A stretch of 48,803 nucleotides of DNA, taken from the NCBI GenBank assembly GCA_011045955.1, contig DSBV01000087.1, positions 1-48,803 of the forward strand, in the 5' to 3' direction. Positions 34,765-43,752 of this stretch are shown in pieces. Both the position numbers and the translations under genes were made by a program. Under the pieces are notes generated by a model, which did not search any database, was not told where the DNA came from, and worked only from the letters and a program-made list of their open reading frames with translations. Position 1 is the stretch's first letter; every line of letters starts with the position of its first letter. This stretch comes from Bacteroidales bacterium (GTDB lineage Bacteria > Bacteroidota > Bacteroidia > Bacteroidales > Tenuifilaceae).

Positions 34765-35229
34765 TTACTCTTGTGTTAAATCGTTTATAATGTGTTTAAG
34801 CTTTTCAGGATCAACTTCCCGGTAATACTCCTCGTTAATGGAAATTACCGGGCCGTGGTCGCATGCGCCCATACAGGTTACCACCTCAAGGCTAAACTGG
34901 CCATTCCGGGTTGTTTGGCCATTTTTCAACTTCAAATTTTCCTCTAAGTAAACCATATTCCACTTGGCCCCCTTAAGCCTACACGAAGTGCCATTACATA
35001 GACAGATATGATTTTTCCCTTTAGGTTCAAACTTAAACTGGTTATAGAATGTGGCTAAGCCATAAATTTTAGAAGTAGGCAAGTTTAACCTTTGCCCTAC
35101 CAGAACAATTGCTTCCTCGTTCAGACTACCCAACTCGCTTTGAATATCCTGAAGAATTGGTATAAGGCTCTTGGAATCTAGGTAGCTGTAACGTTCCAGA
35201 ATTTCCTCAATTTTCTCAGCTTTCGACAT
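34765..35229 (-). CDS. hydC: NuoE-like subunit HydC
   Basis: The 154-residue thioredoxin-fold subunit holds a [2Fe-2S] cluster with C78, C83, C119 and C123 (CNGTSC and CMGACDHGP). The helical N-terminus (about 1-60) is standard. It delivers electrons between HydB and the HydA chain in the trimer. I start it at the ATG at 35229 (MSKAEKIEEILERY), the usual length. An in-frame ATG at 35298 would add 23 hydrophobic residues not found in the family, although transcription from the inferred promoter would include it. It is the first gene of the leftward operon. Confidence 0.94.
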   Translation of the reverse strand: MSKAEKIEEILERYSYLDSKSLIPILQDIQSELGSLNEEAIVLVGQRLNLPTSKIYGLATFYNQFKFEPKGKNHICLCNGTSCRLKGAKWNMVYLEENLKLKNGQTTRNGQFSLEVVTCMGACDHGPVISINEEYYREVDPEKLKHIINDLTQE

Positions 35230-35338
35230 ACCTAAAGTAAAATAGAAATTAAATCCATTTGCCAAGGAAACCACTAATTCAACCCATCTGTTAAACAACT
35301 ACCAACCACATATCTGACTAGCTTTCAACTTGTTGAAG

Positions 35339-35368
35339 CAAATAAAAACTTGTTAATCAGGTAACAAT
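35339..35368 (-). promoter_or_regulatory. hydCBA promoter
   Basis: On the minus strand ATTG (35368-35365), an 18-nt spacer and TTTATTTG (35346-35339), seven of eight bases to TAnnTTTG. Transcription is expected near 35333, leaving about 100 nt of leader before hydC. A Rex operator fills the spacer. Confidence 0.55.
35350..35367. promoter_or_regulatory. Rex operator in the divergent hydrogenase intergenic region
   Basis: TTGTTAATCAGGTAACAA fits the Rex consensus TTGTTAAnnnnTTAACAA with a single mismatch (G for T at position 12). It lies between the -33 and -7 elements of the leftward hydC promoter, where bound repressor would block polymerase. It is 130 nt upstream of the rightward promoter, too far to block it directly. 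The rex gene is in the same island. Confidence 0.7.
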
Positions 35369-35476
35369 TTAATAAAACATTGTAAAAATTGTTCGCTTAC
35401 TCTCAATATTTTATCTATTTAAAACGATTACAGATAAGTGTTTTGATTTAAAAAAATGATTAAATTTCAGACTTAA

Positions 35477-35505
35477 ATTGCAAACCAAAACCTATCTTAG
35501 CTTTG
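35477..35505 (+). promoter_or_regulatory. promoter of the ferredoxin/sensor/phosphatase operon
   Basis: ATTG (35477-35480), 17 nt, TAGCTTTG (35498-35505, exact TAnnTTTG). The ATG of the ferredoxin gene is 30 nt downstream. Confidence 0.6.
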
Positions 35506-35535
35506 TAAATATAGTGTTATACCGATAACATTTAG

Positions 35536-35781
35536 ATGAATAAACGAGCCGAACTAATTATATGCTTGGGGAGCTCCTGCTTTGCAAGGGGTAATAAGGC
35601 CACACTCAAGGCAATAATGAAATTTTTGGACGATCACGATTTGAAGGAAAAGGTAAACTTTCATGGGGGGCATTGTTTTGGTAACTGCGCCGAGGGTCCT
35701 AACATCTCAATAAACGGTAAGCTTTTTACCGAAGTTGATGAAAATGGAATTATTGGCATTCTGACAAATGAGTTACTTTAG
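35536..35781 (+). CDS. thioredoxin-like [2Fe-2S] ferredoxin
   Basis: The 81-residue protein is equivalent to the C-terminal half of NuoE/HydC. Cysteines C10, C15, C47 and C51 (CLGSSC and CFGNC) provide the [2Fe-2S] site and the C-terminal beta-hairpin NISINGKLFTEV follows. There is no other domain. It is the first gene of the rightward operon, 8 nt before the sensor gene, so it is likely an electron donor or acceptor for that sensor. It is distinct from HydC in the neighbouring operon, which has the helical N-terminus. Confidence 0.9.
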   Translation: MNKRAELIICLGSSCFARGNKATLKAIMKFLDDHDLKEKVNFHGGHCFGNCAEGPNISINGKLFTEVDENGIIGILTNELL

Positions 35782-35789
35782 GGAGTCAT

Positions 35790-37661
35790 ATGTCGCAACT
35801 GTTTAGAATAGACGAGCAAACATGTATTAACTGCTACGCATGCGTAAGGGTTTGTCCTGTAAAAGCCATTGAGGTAAAAGCAGGGCAAAACTACGCACGA
35901 ATAATTGATAGCCGTTGTGTAGGATGTGGAAGCTGTTTAAATATCTGCCCGGTTAATGCAGTAAACTACAGATCCTCAAAAAAAGAAGTTTTGGAACTGC
36001 TTAAGGGTAACGAACCCGTTGCAGCTATCTGCTCCCCAAGCATTTCGGGTGAATTTGCCGATATTACCGATTACCGGAAATTTGTGCAGATGATAAAGCA
36101 ACTTGGTTTTACCTACGTATGCGAGGTAACCTTTGGAGTTGATCTGGTTGCGCGGGAATACAAGAAACTTTTTGAAAATTTTAAAGGCAAGTACTTTATT
36201 ACCAGCATGTGTCCGGTGGTGGTATCGATGGTTGAGAAATACCACCCCGAAATTGCTCAAAACCTTGCCCCTATTATATCACCAGTCGTGGCAACCGCCA
36301 TGGCCGTTAGAAAGGAATACGGATCCAACGTAAAGGTTGTCCTCATAGGCCCTTGCATTCAAAGCAAGGAAGAAATCAAACTTTATGATGACGACCGGAG
36401 AATTGATGAGAACCTAACGTTTGTTGAGCTAAGGGAACTTTTTGAGGAGATCAACATCAAGGAAAGCAACCTGGAATACTCCGAATTTGACGAACCCATT
36501 GGATACAAAGGATCGCTATTCCCTATAGGGCGTGGAATACTCCAAGCTGTTGATATAAGCGAGGATCTGCTTACCGGAACGGTAATCAGCACCAATGGCC
36601 CTAATAACACCCTTCAGGCGCTTGAGCAGTTCGAAACCAGTATCGATTTAATAAACCGACACTTCAACCTGTTTTACTGTGAGGGTTGCCTCATGGGGCC
36701 AGGAACCTCACGCGGCGGGAAAAAGTTTATTAGGCGAACCATGGTGGTTAATTATGCCAAAAAGCGACTAAAAACCTTTGATCGCAAAAAATGGGAAGAA
36801 GATATTGCTAAAAACAGCCTTGGAGATTTCTCAAGAAGTTTCACCATTGATGACCAACGCCTCCCCACACCCAACGAGCATAAGCTTGAAGAGGTTTTAA
36901 AGGTGATTGACAAAGAGTTTGTTGGGCGCGATTCGGGGTGCGAGGCATGCGGCTACTCATCGTGTTACGATTTTGCATCAGCCGTAGCATCGGGCCTTGC
37001 CCATACTGACATGTGCTTGAACTTTACTCTTAAAAAGCGACAGGAATACATAAAAACCCTACAGGCCACCAACGAAAAGTTCGCTAAAACTCAGGAAGCC
37101 CTCAGGGAATCAGAAAAGAAAGCCAGAACCGAGCAAGAGGCAGCCCGGGAAGCTACTGAAACCATTACCGCCATGCTTAAAAAACTGCCTTCGGCAGTAG
37201 TGCTTATCGACAAAAAAATGAAAATACTCCAGAGCAACCAAAGCTTTATTGATTTATTGGGCGACGATGCTTTGGAAATTAACGATATAATCCCCGGGCT
37301 GATTGGCGCCGACCTTAAGACCCTGCTCCCCTACAATATCCACAACCTTTTTACCAGCGTGCTCCACAATAACACCGATATTCTAAACCGCGATGTGATG
37401 TATAAGGATAAGCTACTAAATCTTTCAGTATTCACCATTAAACCCAATAGCATTGTGGGGGCTGTTATCCGCGACATGTATGCACCCGAAGTTCAAAAGG
37501 AGGAGGTTATTAAACGAATAACCGAAGTTGTTGATAAAAACCTGGCCATGGTTCAAAACATTGGATTTTTGCTGGGCGAAGGGGCATCGGAAACCGAAAA
37601 GATGCTCAACTCAATAATTAAAACCTACCGCGAGGGAAAAAATATCGACGATAAAGCATAG
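35790..37661 (+). CDS. hydrogenase-like iron-sulfur sensor with PAS-like domain
   Basis: The 623-residue cytoplasmic protein has the same Fe-S front end as the sensor kinase: 2x[4Fe-4S] ferredoxin (C12-C53 region), hydrogenase large-subunit-like domain (about 75-325), and an Fe-S domain (C384, C387, C392, C409). A coiled coil (about 415-460) and a PAS-like domain (about 463-565, LPSAVVLIDKKMKILQSN) follow, then a short helical tail. There is no kinase. L1 is TSMCPV (M140 replaces the proton-transfer Cys, C141 kept), L2 GPCIQSK (C189), L3 YCEGC (C297, C300). So an H-cluster-like or [4Fe-4S]-only site is possible, with impaired H2 turnover. It ends 12 nt before the phosphatase gene. Confidence 0.9.
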   Translation: MSQLFRIDEQTCINCYACVRVCPVKAIEVKAGQNYARIIDSRCVGCGSCLNICPVNAVNYRSSKKEVLELLKGNEPVAAICSPSISGEFADITDYRKFVQMIKQLGFTYVCEVTFGVDLVAREYKKLFENFKGKYFITSMCPVVVSMVEKYHPEIAQNLAPIISPVVATAMAVRKEYGSNVKVVLIGPCIQSKEEIKLYDDDRRIDENLTFVELRELFEEINIKESNLEYSEFDEPIGYKGSLFPIGRGILQAVDISEDLLTGTVISTNGPNNTLQALEQFETSIDLINRHFNLFYCEGCLMGPGTSRGGKKFIRRTMVVNYAKKRLKTFDRKKWEEDIAKNSLGDFSRSFTIDDQRLPTPNEHKLEEVLKVIDKEFVGRDSGCEACGYSSCYDFASAVASGLAHTDMCLNFTLKKRQEYIKTLQATNEKFAKTQEALRESEKKARTEQEAAREATETITAMLKKLPSAVVLIDKKMKILQSNQSFIDLLGDDALEINDIIPGLIGADLKTLLPYNIHNLFTSVLHNNTDILNRDVMYKDKLLNLSVFTIKPNSIVGAVIRDMYAPEVQKEEVIKRITEVVDKNLAMVQNIGFLLGEGASETEKMLNSIIKTYREGKNIDDKA

Positions 37662-37673
37662 CAGCTAAAAACC

Positions 37674-38855
37674 ATGTCGAGTAAGTTTTTCATAGAGGTA
37701 AACTGCCAGCAAAAGAATCATGACGAGGAACGTATTTGTGGCGACGTTTTCTACTCGCGTAGATTACAGGACGAAGAGCGCACTATTATTGTCCTGTCTG
37801 ATGGCATGGGGCATGGTGTAAAGGCAAATATTCTGGCCACCCTCACCTCAACCATGGCGCTTAACTTCACCATTGAGCACAAGGAGGTTAACACCATTGC
37901 CGAAATCATCATGAATACACTGCCAGTTTGCTCGGTTCGAAAAATGAGTTACTCAACCTTTTCCATAGTTGATATTGACCACAACGGCGAAACCCGCATA
38001 CTGGAATACGACAACCCACAATGCCTGATCATGCGCGGGACCGATGAGCTTGAACCCGAGTGGCAATGCATAATCCTTAACAGCGAAAAAAACGCAGGAA
38101 AGGAATTAAAGTTCTGTTCGTTTGTTCCGCAAAAGGAAGACCGAATAATACTTTGGACGGATGGAGTGACACAGTCCGGGCTGGGCTCAGCCGATTACCC
38201 TTTCGGCTGGGGCGACGAGGCTCGCGAATTTGTGAAACGAATAGTTAAAAATGAACCCGATATTTCGGCCCGAAAACTAAGCACCAAGGTGGTAAATATG
38301 GCTAGCCTCAACGATGGGTATCATCCAAAGGATGACACCTCGTGCGTAACAATATACTTCCGTAACCCTAGAAAACTCCTTATTTGCACCGGCCCACCCT
38401 ACGAAAAGGAGAACGACACAAAGCTTGCCAAGATATTTGAAGCCTTTGATGGGAAAAAGGCAATTTGCGGCGCAACCACTGTTGACATTATTGCCCGGGA
38501 ATTAAAACGAAGTGTTGAGGATAGCCTGGAATTTACTGATCCCGATTTACCTCCAATCAGCCAGATGGAGGGTGCCGATTTGGTTACCGAAGGAATTCTT
38601 ACCCTGAGCAAGGTTAACACTATTCTTGAAACATACAATGAGAATACTAATCTTAGCAAAGGCCCTGCCGATGAACTGGTAAAACTGATTCTGGAAAGCG
38701 ATAGCATTGAATTTGTGATTGGCACCTGCATAAACGTTGCACACCAAGACCCAAACTTGCCTGTTGAACTGGAAATCCGTAGGACTGTGGTAAAACGAAT
38801 TGCCAACATATTACAAGATAAATTTTTAAAGGAAGTAAAACTTCAGTTCCTTTAG
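37674..38855 (+). CDS. SpoIIE/PP2C-type serine phosphatase with unknown C-terminal domain
   Basis: The 393-residue soluble protein has an N-terminal PPM phosphatase domain (about 1-230) with metal-binding aspartates D24 and D43 (VLSDGMGHG), WTDGVTQSG (about 159-167) and HPKDDTSC (about 218-225). The C-terminal 165 residues start KLLICTGPPYEKENDTKLA, are alpha/beta and match no domain I recognise. Unlike RsbU-type proteins it carries no sensor module, so the hydrogenase-like PAS protein encoded 12 nt upstream is its likely regulator. Its phosphoprotein target is not in the window. The association of SpoIIE/PP2C phosphatases with sensory [FeFe]-hydrogenases is known from other anaerobes. Confidence 0.88.
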   Translation: MSSKFFIEVNCQQKNHDEERICGDVFYSRRLQDEERTIIVLSDGMGHGVKANILATLTSTMALNFTIEHKEVNTIAEIIMNTLPVCSVRKMSYSTFSIVDIDHNGETRILEYDNPQCLIMRGTDELEPEWQCIILNSEKNAGKELKFCSFVPQKEDRIILWTDGVTQSGLGSADYPFGWGDEAREFVKRIVKNEPDISARKLSTKVVNMASLNDGYHPKDDTSCVTIYFRNPRKLLICTGPPYEKENDTKLAKIFEAFDGKKAICGATTVDIIARELKRSVEDSLEFTDPDLPPISQMEGADLVTEGILTLSKVNTILETYNENTNLSKGPADELVKLILESDSIEFVIGTCINVAHQDPNLPVELEIRRTVVKRIANILQDKFLKEVKLQFL

Positions 38856-38986
38856 GATTTATCGAACATCTAAACCTTGAAAAGGCTACTACAAGGAAAA
38901 CCATATTTAAATAATCAGCTCGTATGTTGACTTTTACCAACATTTTTACAATATTTACGTTAAAATTATTGCTAAAAATTAAAACC

Positions 38987-41251
38987 ATGCACTGCTTTAG
39001 GTTTTACCTTTTGAACATGCTTATTGTAACTTACTTTTCAGCTGTAAGCTACGGCCAGGATTGGAATACAATTTTCACTTTGGAAACCGACGCTGAATAC
39101 TACATGGCTGAGGGTAACTTTTCTAAGGCAGCAGATACCTATGCAAAAGCCCTAAAAAAATTTCCTGAAAGTGCCAACCTTAAATTTAAGATAGGATACT
39201 GTTTGCTCAAAACCCCCGACAGAAAATCGGAAGCCATCAGCCATTTGGAAGAGGCTATAACGAAAATTTCGGAAACATTCGATGCTAAATCGCTTAAAGA
39301 ACCCAACGCTCCGCCTGAAGCCTATTATCACCTTGGAATGGCCTATATGTATCAAAACGATTTTGACAATGCCCTTAAATCATTCCAGGAATACAAGAAA
39401 TACATTAAACCTAAAGATGAGCAAGCCCAACGAATGGCAGAACACGCCATTGTCAGCTGCGAAAATGCAAAGAAATTTCAAAAAAGCCCAATAGGCATTA
39501 AATACAACTGGTTAGGTCCTGATTTCAATGATGAAAACGACAACTTTAACGCTGTGATATCGGGCGATGGTAGCACACTTGCATACACAACCCGAACCTC
39601 CACCGGGAATAAAATATTTGTTGCTAAAAAGGATGAGGATGGCTCATGGGCTAAACCGATTGACATAACCCGCGACCTTGGTAGTAAAAAACTGACCACC
39701 TCATTCCTTTCGTATGAGGGAACTGAGCTATACCTTATAAAAAATTATCCTAAAAAATCAGATATTGTTGTTAGCTTTTTTCAGAAACGTAAATGGTCAT
39801 CGCCCGTAAAGGTGGCCAAACCAATAAACTCTAAATTCAACGAAACTCATGTTTGTGTTACCCGCGATGGCAATACAGTTTACTTTACCAGCGACCGCAA
39901 GGGCGGCCAGGGTGGATACGACATATGGGTTTCTACCATCATTAACGGCAGATGGAGCGATCCTATAAACCTTGGCCCCAACGTTAATACCCCGTTCGAT
40001 GAGGCAACCCCTTTCCTCTCTCCCGATGAAAAGTATCTCTTTTTCAGCTCACAAGGGCACAATACCATGGGCGGATTCGATGTGTTCTATACCAACCTTC
40101 AAGGAAACCCCAACGTTAGGAATATTGGGTATCCTTTAAATACCACCGACGACGAAATCTTTTACTTTCCTACAAGCTTATCATCGGGCTACATTTCAAA
40201 GTTCAATCCCGATGATTTTGGTAAGCTAGATATTGCCGAAGTTGAAATAATTCCTTTGGTTGATGTTAAGCTGAACCTCATGCTTGCCGACAATGCACCC
40301 CTTGATAAGTATTACAGCGTGAATGTTATAAACAGCTCCACTGGTGAAGTAGTTGAAAAACAGTCAGCAAAAGGTAAAACACAACTTAGCCTAAAAGTAA
40401 AACCCGGCAATTATACTGTAACAGCACAAGGCGAAGGTTTTGAGGAAACTAAAACAACGTTGAACATACCTGCCAAGCCAGACAGATCGGAATATCAGGC
40501 AAGTTTAATGTTAAATTCGAGGTTAACTCAGCAGCCTGTTGCCCAACTTGAGCCCTCAAAAGAAGAACCTAAACCCGAAGTGAAGCCTGAGCCCATGCCC
40601 GAGGTGAAACCAGAGGCAAAACTAGTCGAAAAGCAAAAGGTTAGTGAACCCGAACCCAAAAAGGTGGAGGTTATACAACCTACAAAGAAAGAGCCCAAAC
40701 GTGAAACAGAAAAGCCAAAGCCTGAGCCAAAACCTGCAAAAGCATTGCCTCCCACACCACCCCAAACAGCAGCGCCAACACCCAAAATGGACTTCAATAA
40801 AACCTCAGCAACTCGAAAGCTTGCTAAACCTACATACTCAGTGCAACTATTGGCATCACTCTATCCTGTTGACTATAATTACTTCGAACTCGACAGCATT
40901 AGAGTAACTATTTCACCCGACGGGTATTATAGGTATAGCGTAGGAAATACTAATAATATCATGGAAGTTGAAGAATTACAACAAAAGGTCCGCAGCCACG
41001 GGTATAGCAATGTGTGGGTAAGAATAAACCGGCAACATCCGGGATACACCATTCAATTCCTTGCTTTACAGAAACCTAAAAGCATCAAGCAGTTTACTGA
41101 CCTTTCCGATGTAATGGTTTACCGCGGACACGATGGAATATATCGCTACTGTGTTGGCAAATACTCCACACCCGAAGAGGCTAATGCCGATTTGGCAAAG
41201 ATTGTGGAATTAGGCTACTCCGGTGCATTTGTCCGCGAATTAGGAAAGTAA
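38987..41251 (+). CDS. exported TPR/PD40 protein with Pro-Glu-Lys linker and SPOR-like C-terminus
   Basis: The 754-residue envelope protein has a signal peptide (1-24, ending SYGQ). A TPR domain (about 30-165) follows, then a PD40/WD40-like propeller (about 175-395; for example DGNTVYFTSDRKGGQGGYDI, DEKYLFFSSQGHNTMGG), then a CNA-B-like beta domain (about 410-500). A disordered P/E/K-rich linker (524-604) leads to two SPOR-like repeats (about 615-754). Similar proteins in Bacteroidetes often end in OmpA instead. The SPOR-like end would bind denuded peptidoglycan, with the propeller held away from it. The ATG at 38987 is favoured over one at 38924 because it gives the signal peptide. It follows the phosphatase by 131 nt and is probably separate. 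Confidence 0.88.
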   Translation: MHCFRFYLLNMLIVTYFSAVSYGQDWNTIFTLETDAEYYMAEGNFSKAADTYAKALKKFPESANLKFKIGYCLLKTPDRKSEAISHLEEAITKISETFDAKSLKEPNAPPEAYYHLGMAYMYQNDFDNALKSFQEYKKYIKPKDEQAQRMAEHAIVSCENAKKFQKSPIGIKYNWLGPDFNDENDNFNAVISGDGSTLAYTTRTSTGNKIFVAKKDEDGSWAKPIDITRDLGSKKLTTSFLSYEGTELYLIKNYPKKSDIVVSFFQKRKWSSPVKVAKPINSKFNETHVCVTRDGNTVYFTSDRKGGQGGYDIWVSTIINGRWSDPINLGPNVNTPFDEATPFLSPDEKYLFFSSQGHNTMGGFDVFYTNLQGNPNVRNIGYPLNTTDDEIFYFPTSLSSGYISKFNPDDFGKLDIAEVEIIPLVDVKLNLMLADNAPLDKYYSVNVINSSTGEVVEKQSAKGKTQLSLKVKPGNYTVTAQGEGFEETKTTLNIPAKPDRSEYQASLMLNSRLTQQPVAQLEPSKEEPKPEVKPEPMPEVKPEAKLVEKQKVSEPEPKKVEVIQPTKKEPKRETEKPKPEPKPAKALPPTPPQTAAPTPKMDFNKTSATRKLAKPTYSVQLLASLYPVDYNYFELDSIRVTISPDGYYRYSVGNTNNIMEVEELQQKVRSHGYSNVWVRINRQHPGYTIQFLALQKPKSIKQFTDLSDVMVYRGHDGIYRYCVGKYSTPEEANADLAKIVELGYSGAFVRELGK

Positions 41252-41271
41252 CAATTCAAAAACCAAGTAAT

Positions 41272-41297
41272 AAGGCTGCTCGGATTTGGACAGCCTT
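41272..41297. terminator. terminator between convergent genes
   Basis: AAGGCTG (41272-41278) pairs with CAGCCTT (41291-41297) around a 12-nt loop. TTCTT follows on the plus strand and ATTATT on the minus strand. It ends the PD40 gene and probably the metal-efflux operon. Confidence 0.7.
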
Positions 41298-41303
41298 TCT
41301 TAT

Positions 41304-43589
41304 CTAACGCATTGAAGCCTGGAAAGGTATTCTCAATGCCAATGAAACATTACGCCCCGGGTTATAAAAATCAACCTCCTTCAATAATGAAAAGTGGTCC
41401 ACATATTTTTTGTCGAATAGGTTTTGAACAGCCAAGTTTAATTCCAAAGGTTGATTGCCTAAACTAAAACTAGCACCCAACGATAGGTTTACCAAAACAT
41501 ATCCTGGTGTAGTAGCTTCATCGTCGGCTATTTTGTTTTGTGGAAAGGCGGAGTCAATTTTAACCAGAAAATATGGATTACTGAAAAAGCCTAATTTATT
41601 TCCCATGACACCGGTTTCAAAAGTAAGTTTACTTGCCGGAATATAGGGTAAGTACTCACAATTCTGTTTTTGACCAAAAACCATGGAATAGTTTGTCTCA
41701 AAATGAAGCCACTGAACCGATTTGGGATGAAAATGCAATACAAATTCTCCACCATATAAGTAAGCATCATCCTGTGTATATCGGAATTCAGGCAAGCCAC
41801 TATTAAACAATCCGATTGGTGCAATGTAAATGTAATTGGTAATGGAATTGAAAAAACCTGCAACATCAACAAGTAGGTTATCGATATGGTAATGGGCACT
41901 AATATCGTACTCAAACGATTTTTTGGTTTAAGTGCAACATCGCCAACCTCATAGCGTGCTTCATGAGGGCCATTTGATGTTAGCTCTGCAAGATTTGGAT
42001 TTCGGTATGCAGCCGCACCATTTACCCTAAATATAAGGTTCTCATTACCCCTATAAGTTGCTCCAAGCGAACCCGTTACATTATCAAACTTCCTGTTTGC
42101 GCACAGCCTATAATAAGGTTGACTTGTGATGCCCGCCTCATCGAACTCCAGTTTTCTTGCATCGAACCTCAGTCCGGTTTGAAAGCTAAATTTCCCAACG
42201 GTTTGCTGCGCTAATCCAAAAAGCGAGTAACCTACGGTTATAGCATCAGGTAACAGGATAGTTTCGCGATTGTTAATATTGGTATTCCATTGATTGATTG
42301 ATTCCCTGAACACCCAAAATATAGTCGTTGCCTGGCTTTGAGGGAAGCAACACCTTAGCCTCGTAGATTAACGTTGTTAGCCGCATTTGCAATTCATACT
42401 CATTAGGTTCACCAAAGTGAGTAAGCTCAGTAGATTGCAACGAGTTGTTAACATCAACTTTTGTTTTACCAAGAAATATCTTTGATTGGGATGACACCAA
42501 ATGGGTTCCCAGCTGCTGGTAAAAAATTGAAGGTTTTCGACCCCTACCAGCTATTTCATTAATTGCTTCCTCTTCCACAAGACCTAAGTTTTGTAGGTTG
42601 AAGTCGTATAAAAGATTGGTTGTCATTACCTTACCATTAAATCCACCATTAAACTTTACAGAGTGCTCGGTAAATCTTGAAATAGGGACAAAAGTACCTC
42701 CCCCTTGAAGGTAATCGGCATGAGTTCTTTGACCAAACCTTGCCCCTCCATGAAATTTACTCCCCGAAGCCTTAATACCAATATTATTGACCATCCCGAG
42801 TGAATTTGAGAATAGTTGAAGATTATAGTCCCCCTCCACCTTCCCTTCAGCGGCAGGTCGTTCCTTAATGAAGTTAATCACTCCACCAATGGCATCGGAG
42901 CCATAAAGTAGCGAGGCTGGCCCCTTGATGACCTCAACCGATTCAATCCCAAACTCATCGATTCCTAAAAGGTGATGACTGGAATACTGGTAGTTCTCAA
43001 AACGAACGCTATTGCTTAGTACCAGCACATCGTTCATGGAAAGGCCTCTGATAACAGGCTTAGTAACACCATTCCCCTTGCTAATCATGTCAACTCCAGG
43101 CAAACTAGTCAGCATTTCCATGAAGTTTGGTGAAAGCAATCGGTGGTGTTCGTTTAACCTCAGAATATCAATCTTTACAGCATTCTGATACTGGGTTGTA
43201 TTATAACCAGCTGAAACTACAACCGCTTCGGCTTCAATACTTGCATGTGTGAGTTTTACAATTAAATTCTCCTCTCCCCCAGCCAGATTTACTGATACTA
43301 TTTGATTGGCATATCCAATATGGGAAACCTGCAAATCGAACCTTCCGTTAGGTAAGTTATTAAGTTCAAACTCCCCCCGTGAACTTGTTGTGGTGCCTTT
43401 TACCAACATCGGAATAAAAACATTGGCACCCCCAACAGGAACATTATTCTCATTTAAAACAGTCCCTTTTATGACGTTTTGAGCAAATAGTTTGGTTGCA
43501 ACTAGCGTTGCTATAATTAAAAAATATTGTTTGTAATCGCATACTAAACAAATTATTAGATTTAAAACCAATAAAAACGAATTACACAA
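41304..43589 (-). pseudogene. TonB-dependent receptor, frameshifted at two or three sites
   Basis: The receptor should have about 750 residues: a signal peptide, CarboxypepD_reg-like domain (NVIKGTVLNENNVPVGGANV), TonB plug (VTKPVIRGLSMNDVLVL, IDEFGIESVEVIKGPASLLYGSDAIGG) and a beta-barrel ending LALRIPFQ. It is read in three frames. The first break is at 42289-42303, where ATTG occurs three times plus ATT; two copies would restore QGINQWNTNIN. The second is at 41919-41924, where A6 on the coding strand must be A7 to give KPKKSFEYD. A third possible one is at 43519-43524: one base fewer in the T-tract would join MRLQTIF (ATG at 43542) to LIIATLVATKLFAQ as a normal signal peptide. The barrel is otherwise intact. 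Confidence 0.85.
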
Positions 43590-43752
43590 GAGAAAATGTG
43601 CAATAGAATAACCCCGAAAACCATATTCTCAGGATAAAACCCTCTGAATGATCAGGGCTAATCAAAATAATACCTTCAAGCAATCAATGCTTAACTTCCA
43701 CTACTGGTTTGGTATTTAAACTTTGGAAGTCAAAAGAAGTATAAAAAGTGAG

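Noticed and set aside
35381-35397. Second Rex site near 35381-35397 (ATTGTAAAAATTGTTC)
   Set aside because: Both half-sites point the same way and neither matches TTGTTAA over more than five bases.
38860-38986. Extra coding start at 38924 for the PD40 protein
   Set aside because: The 21-residue addition (MLTFTNIFTIFTLKLLLKIK plus T) would put a second hydrophobic stretch before the true signal peptide at the ATG at 38987.
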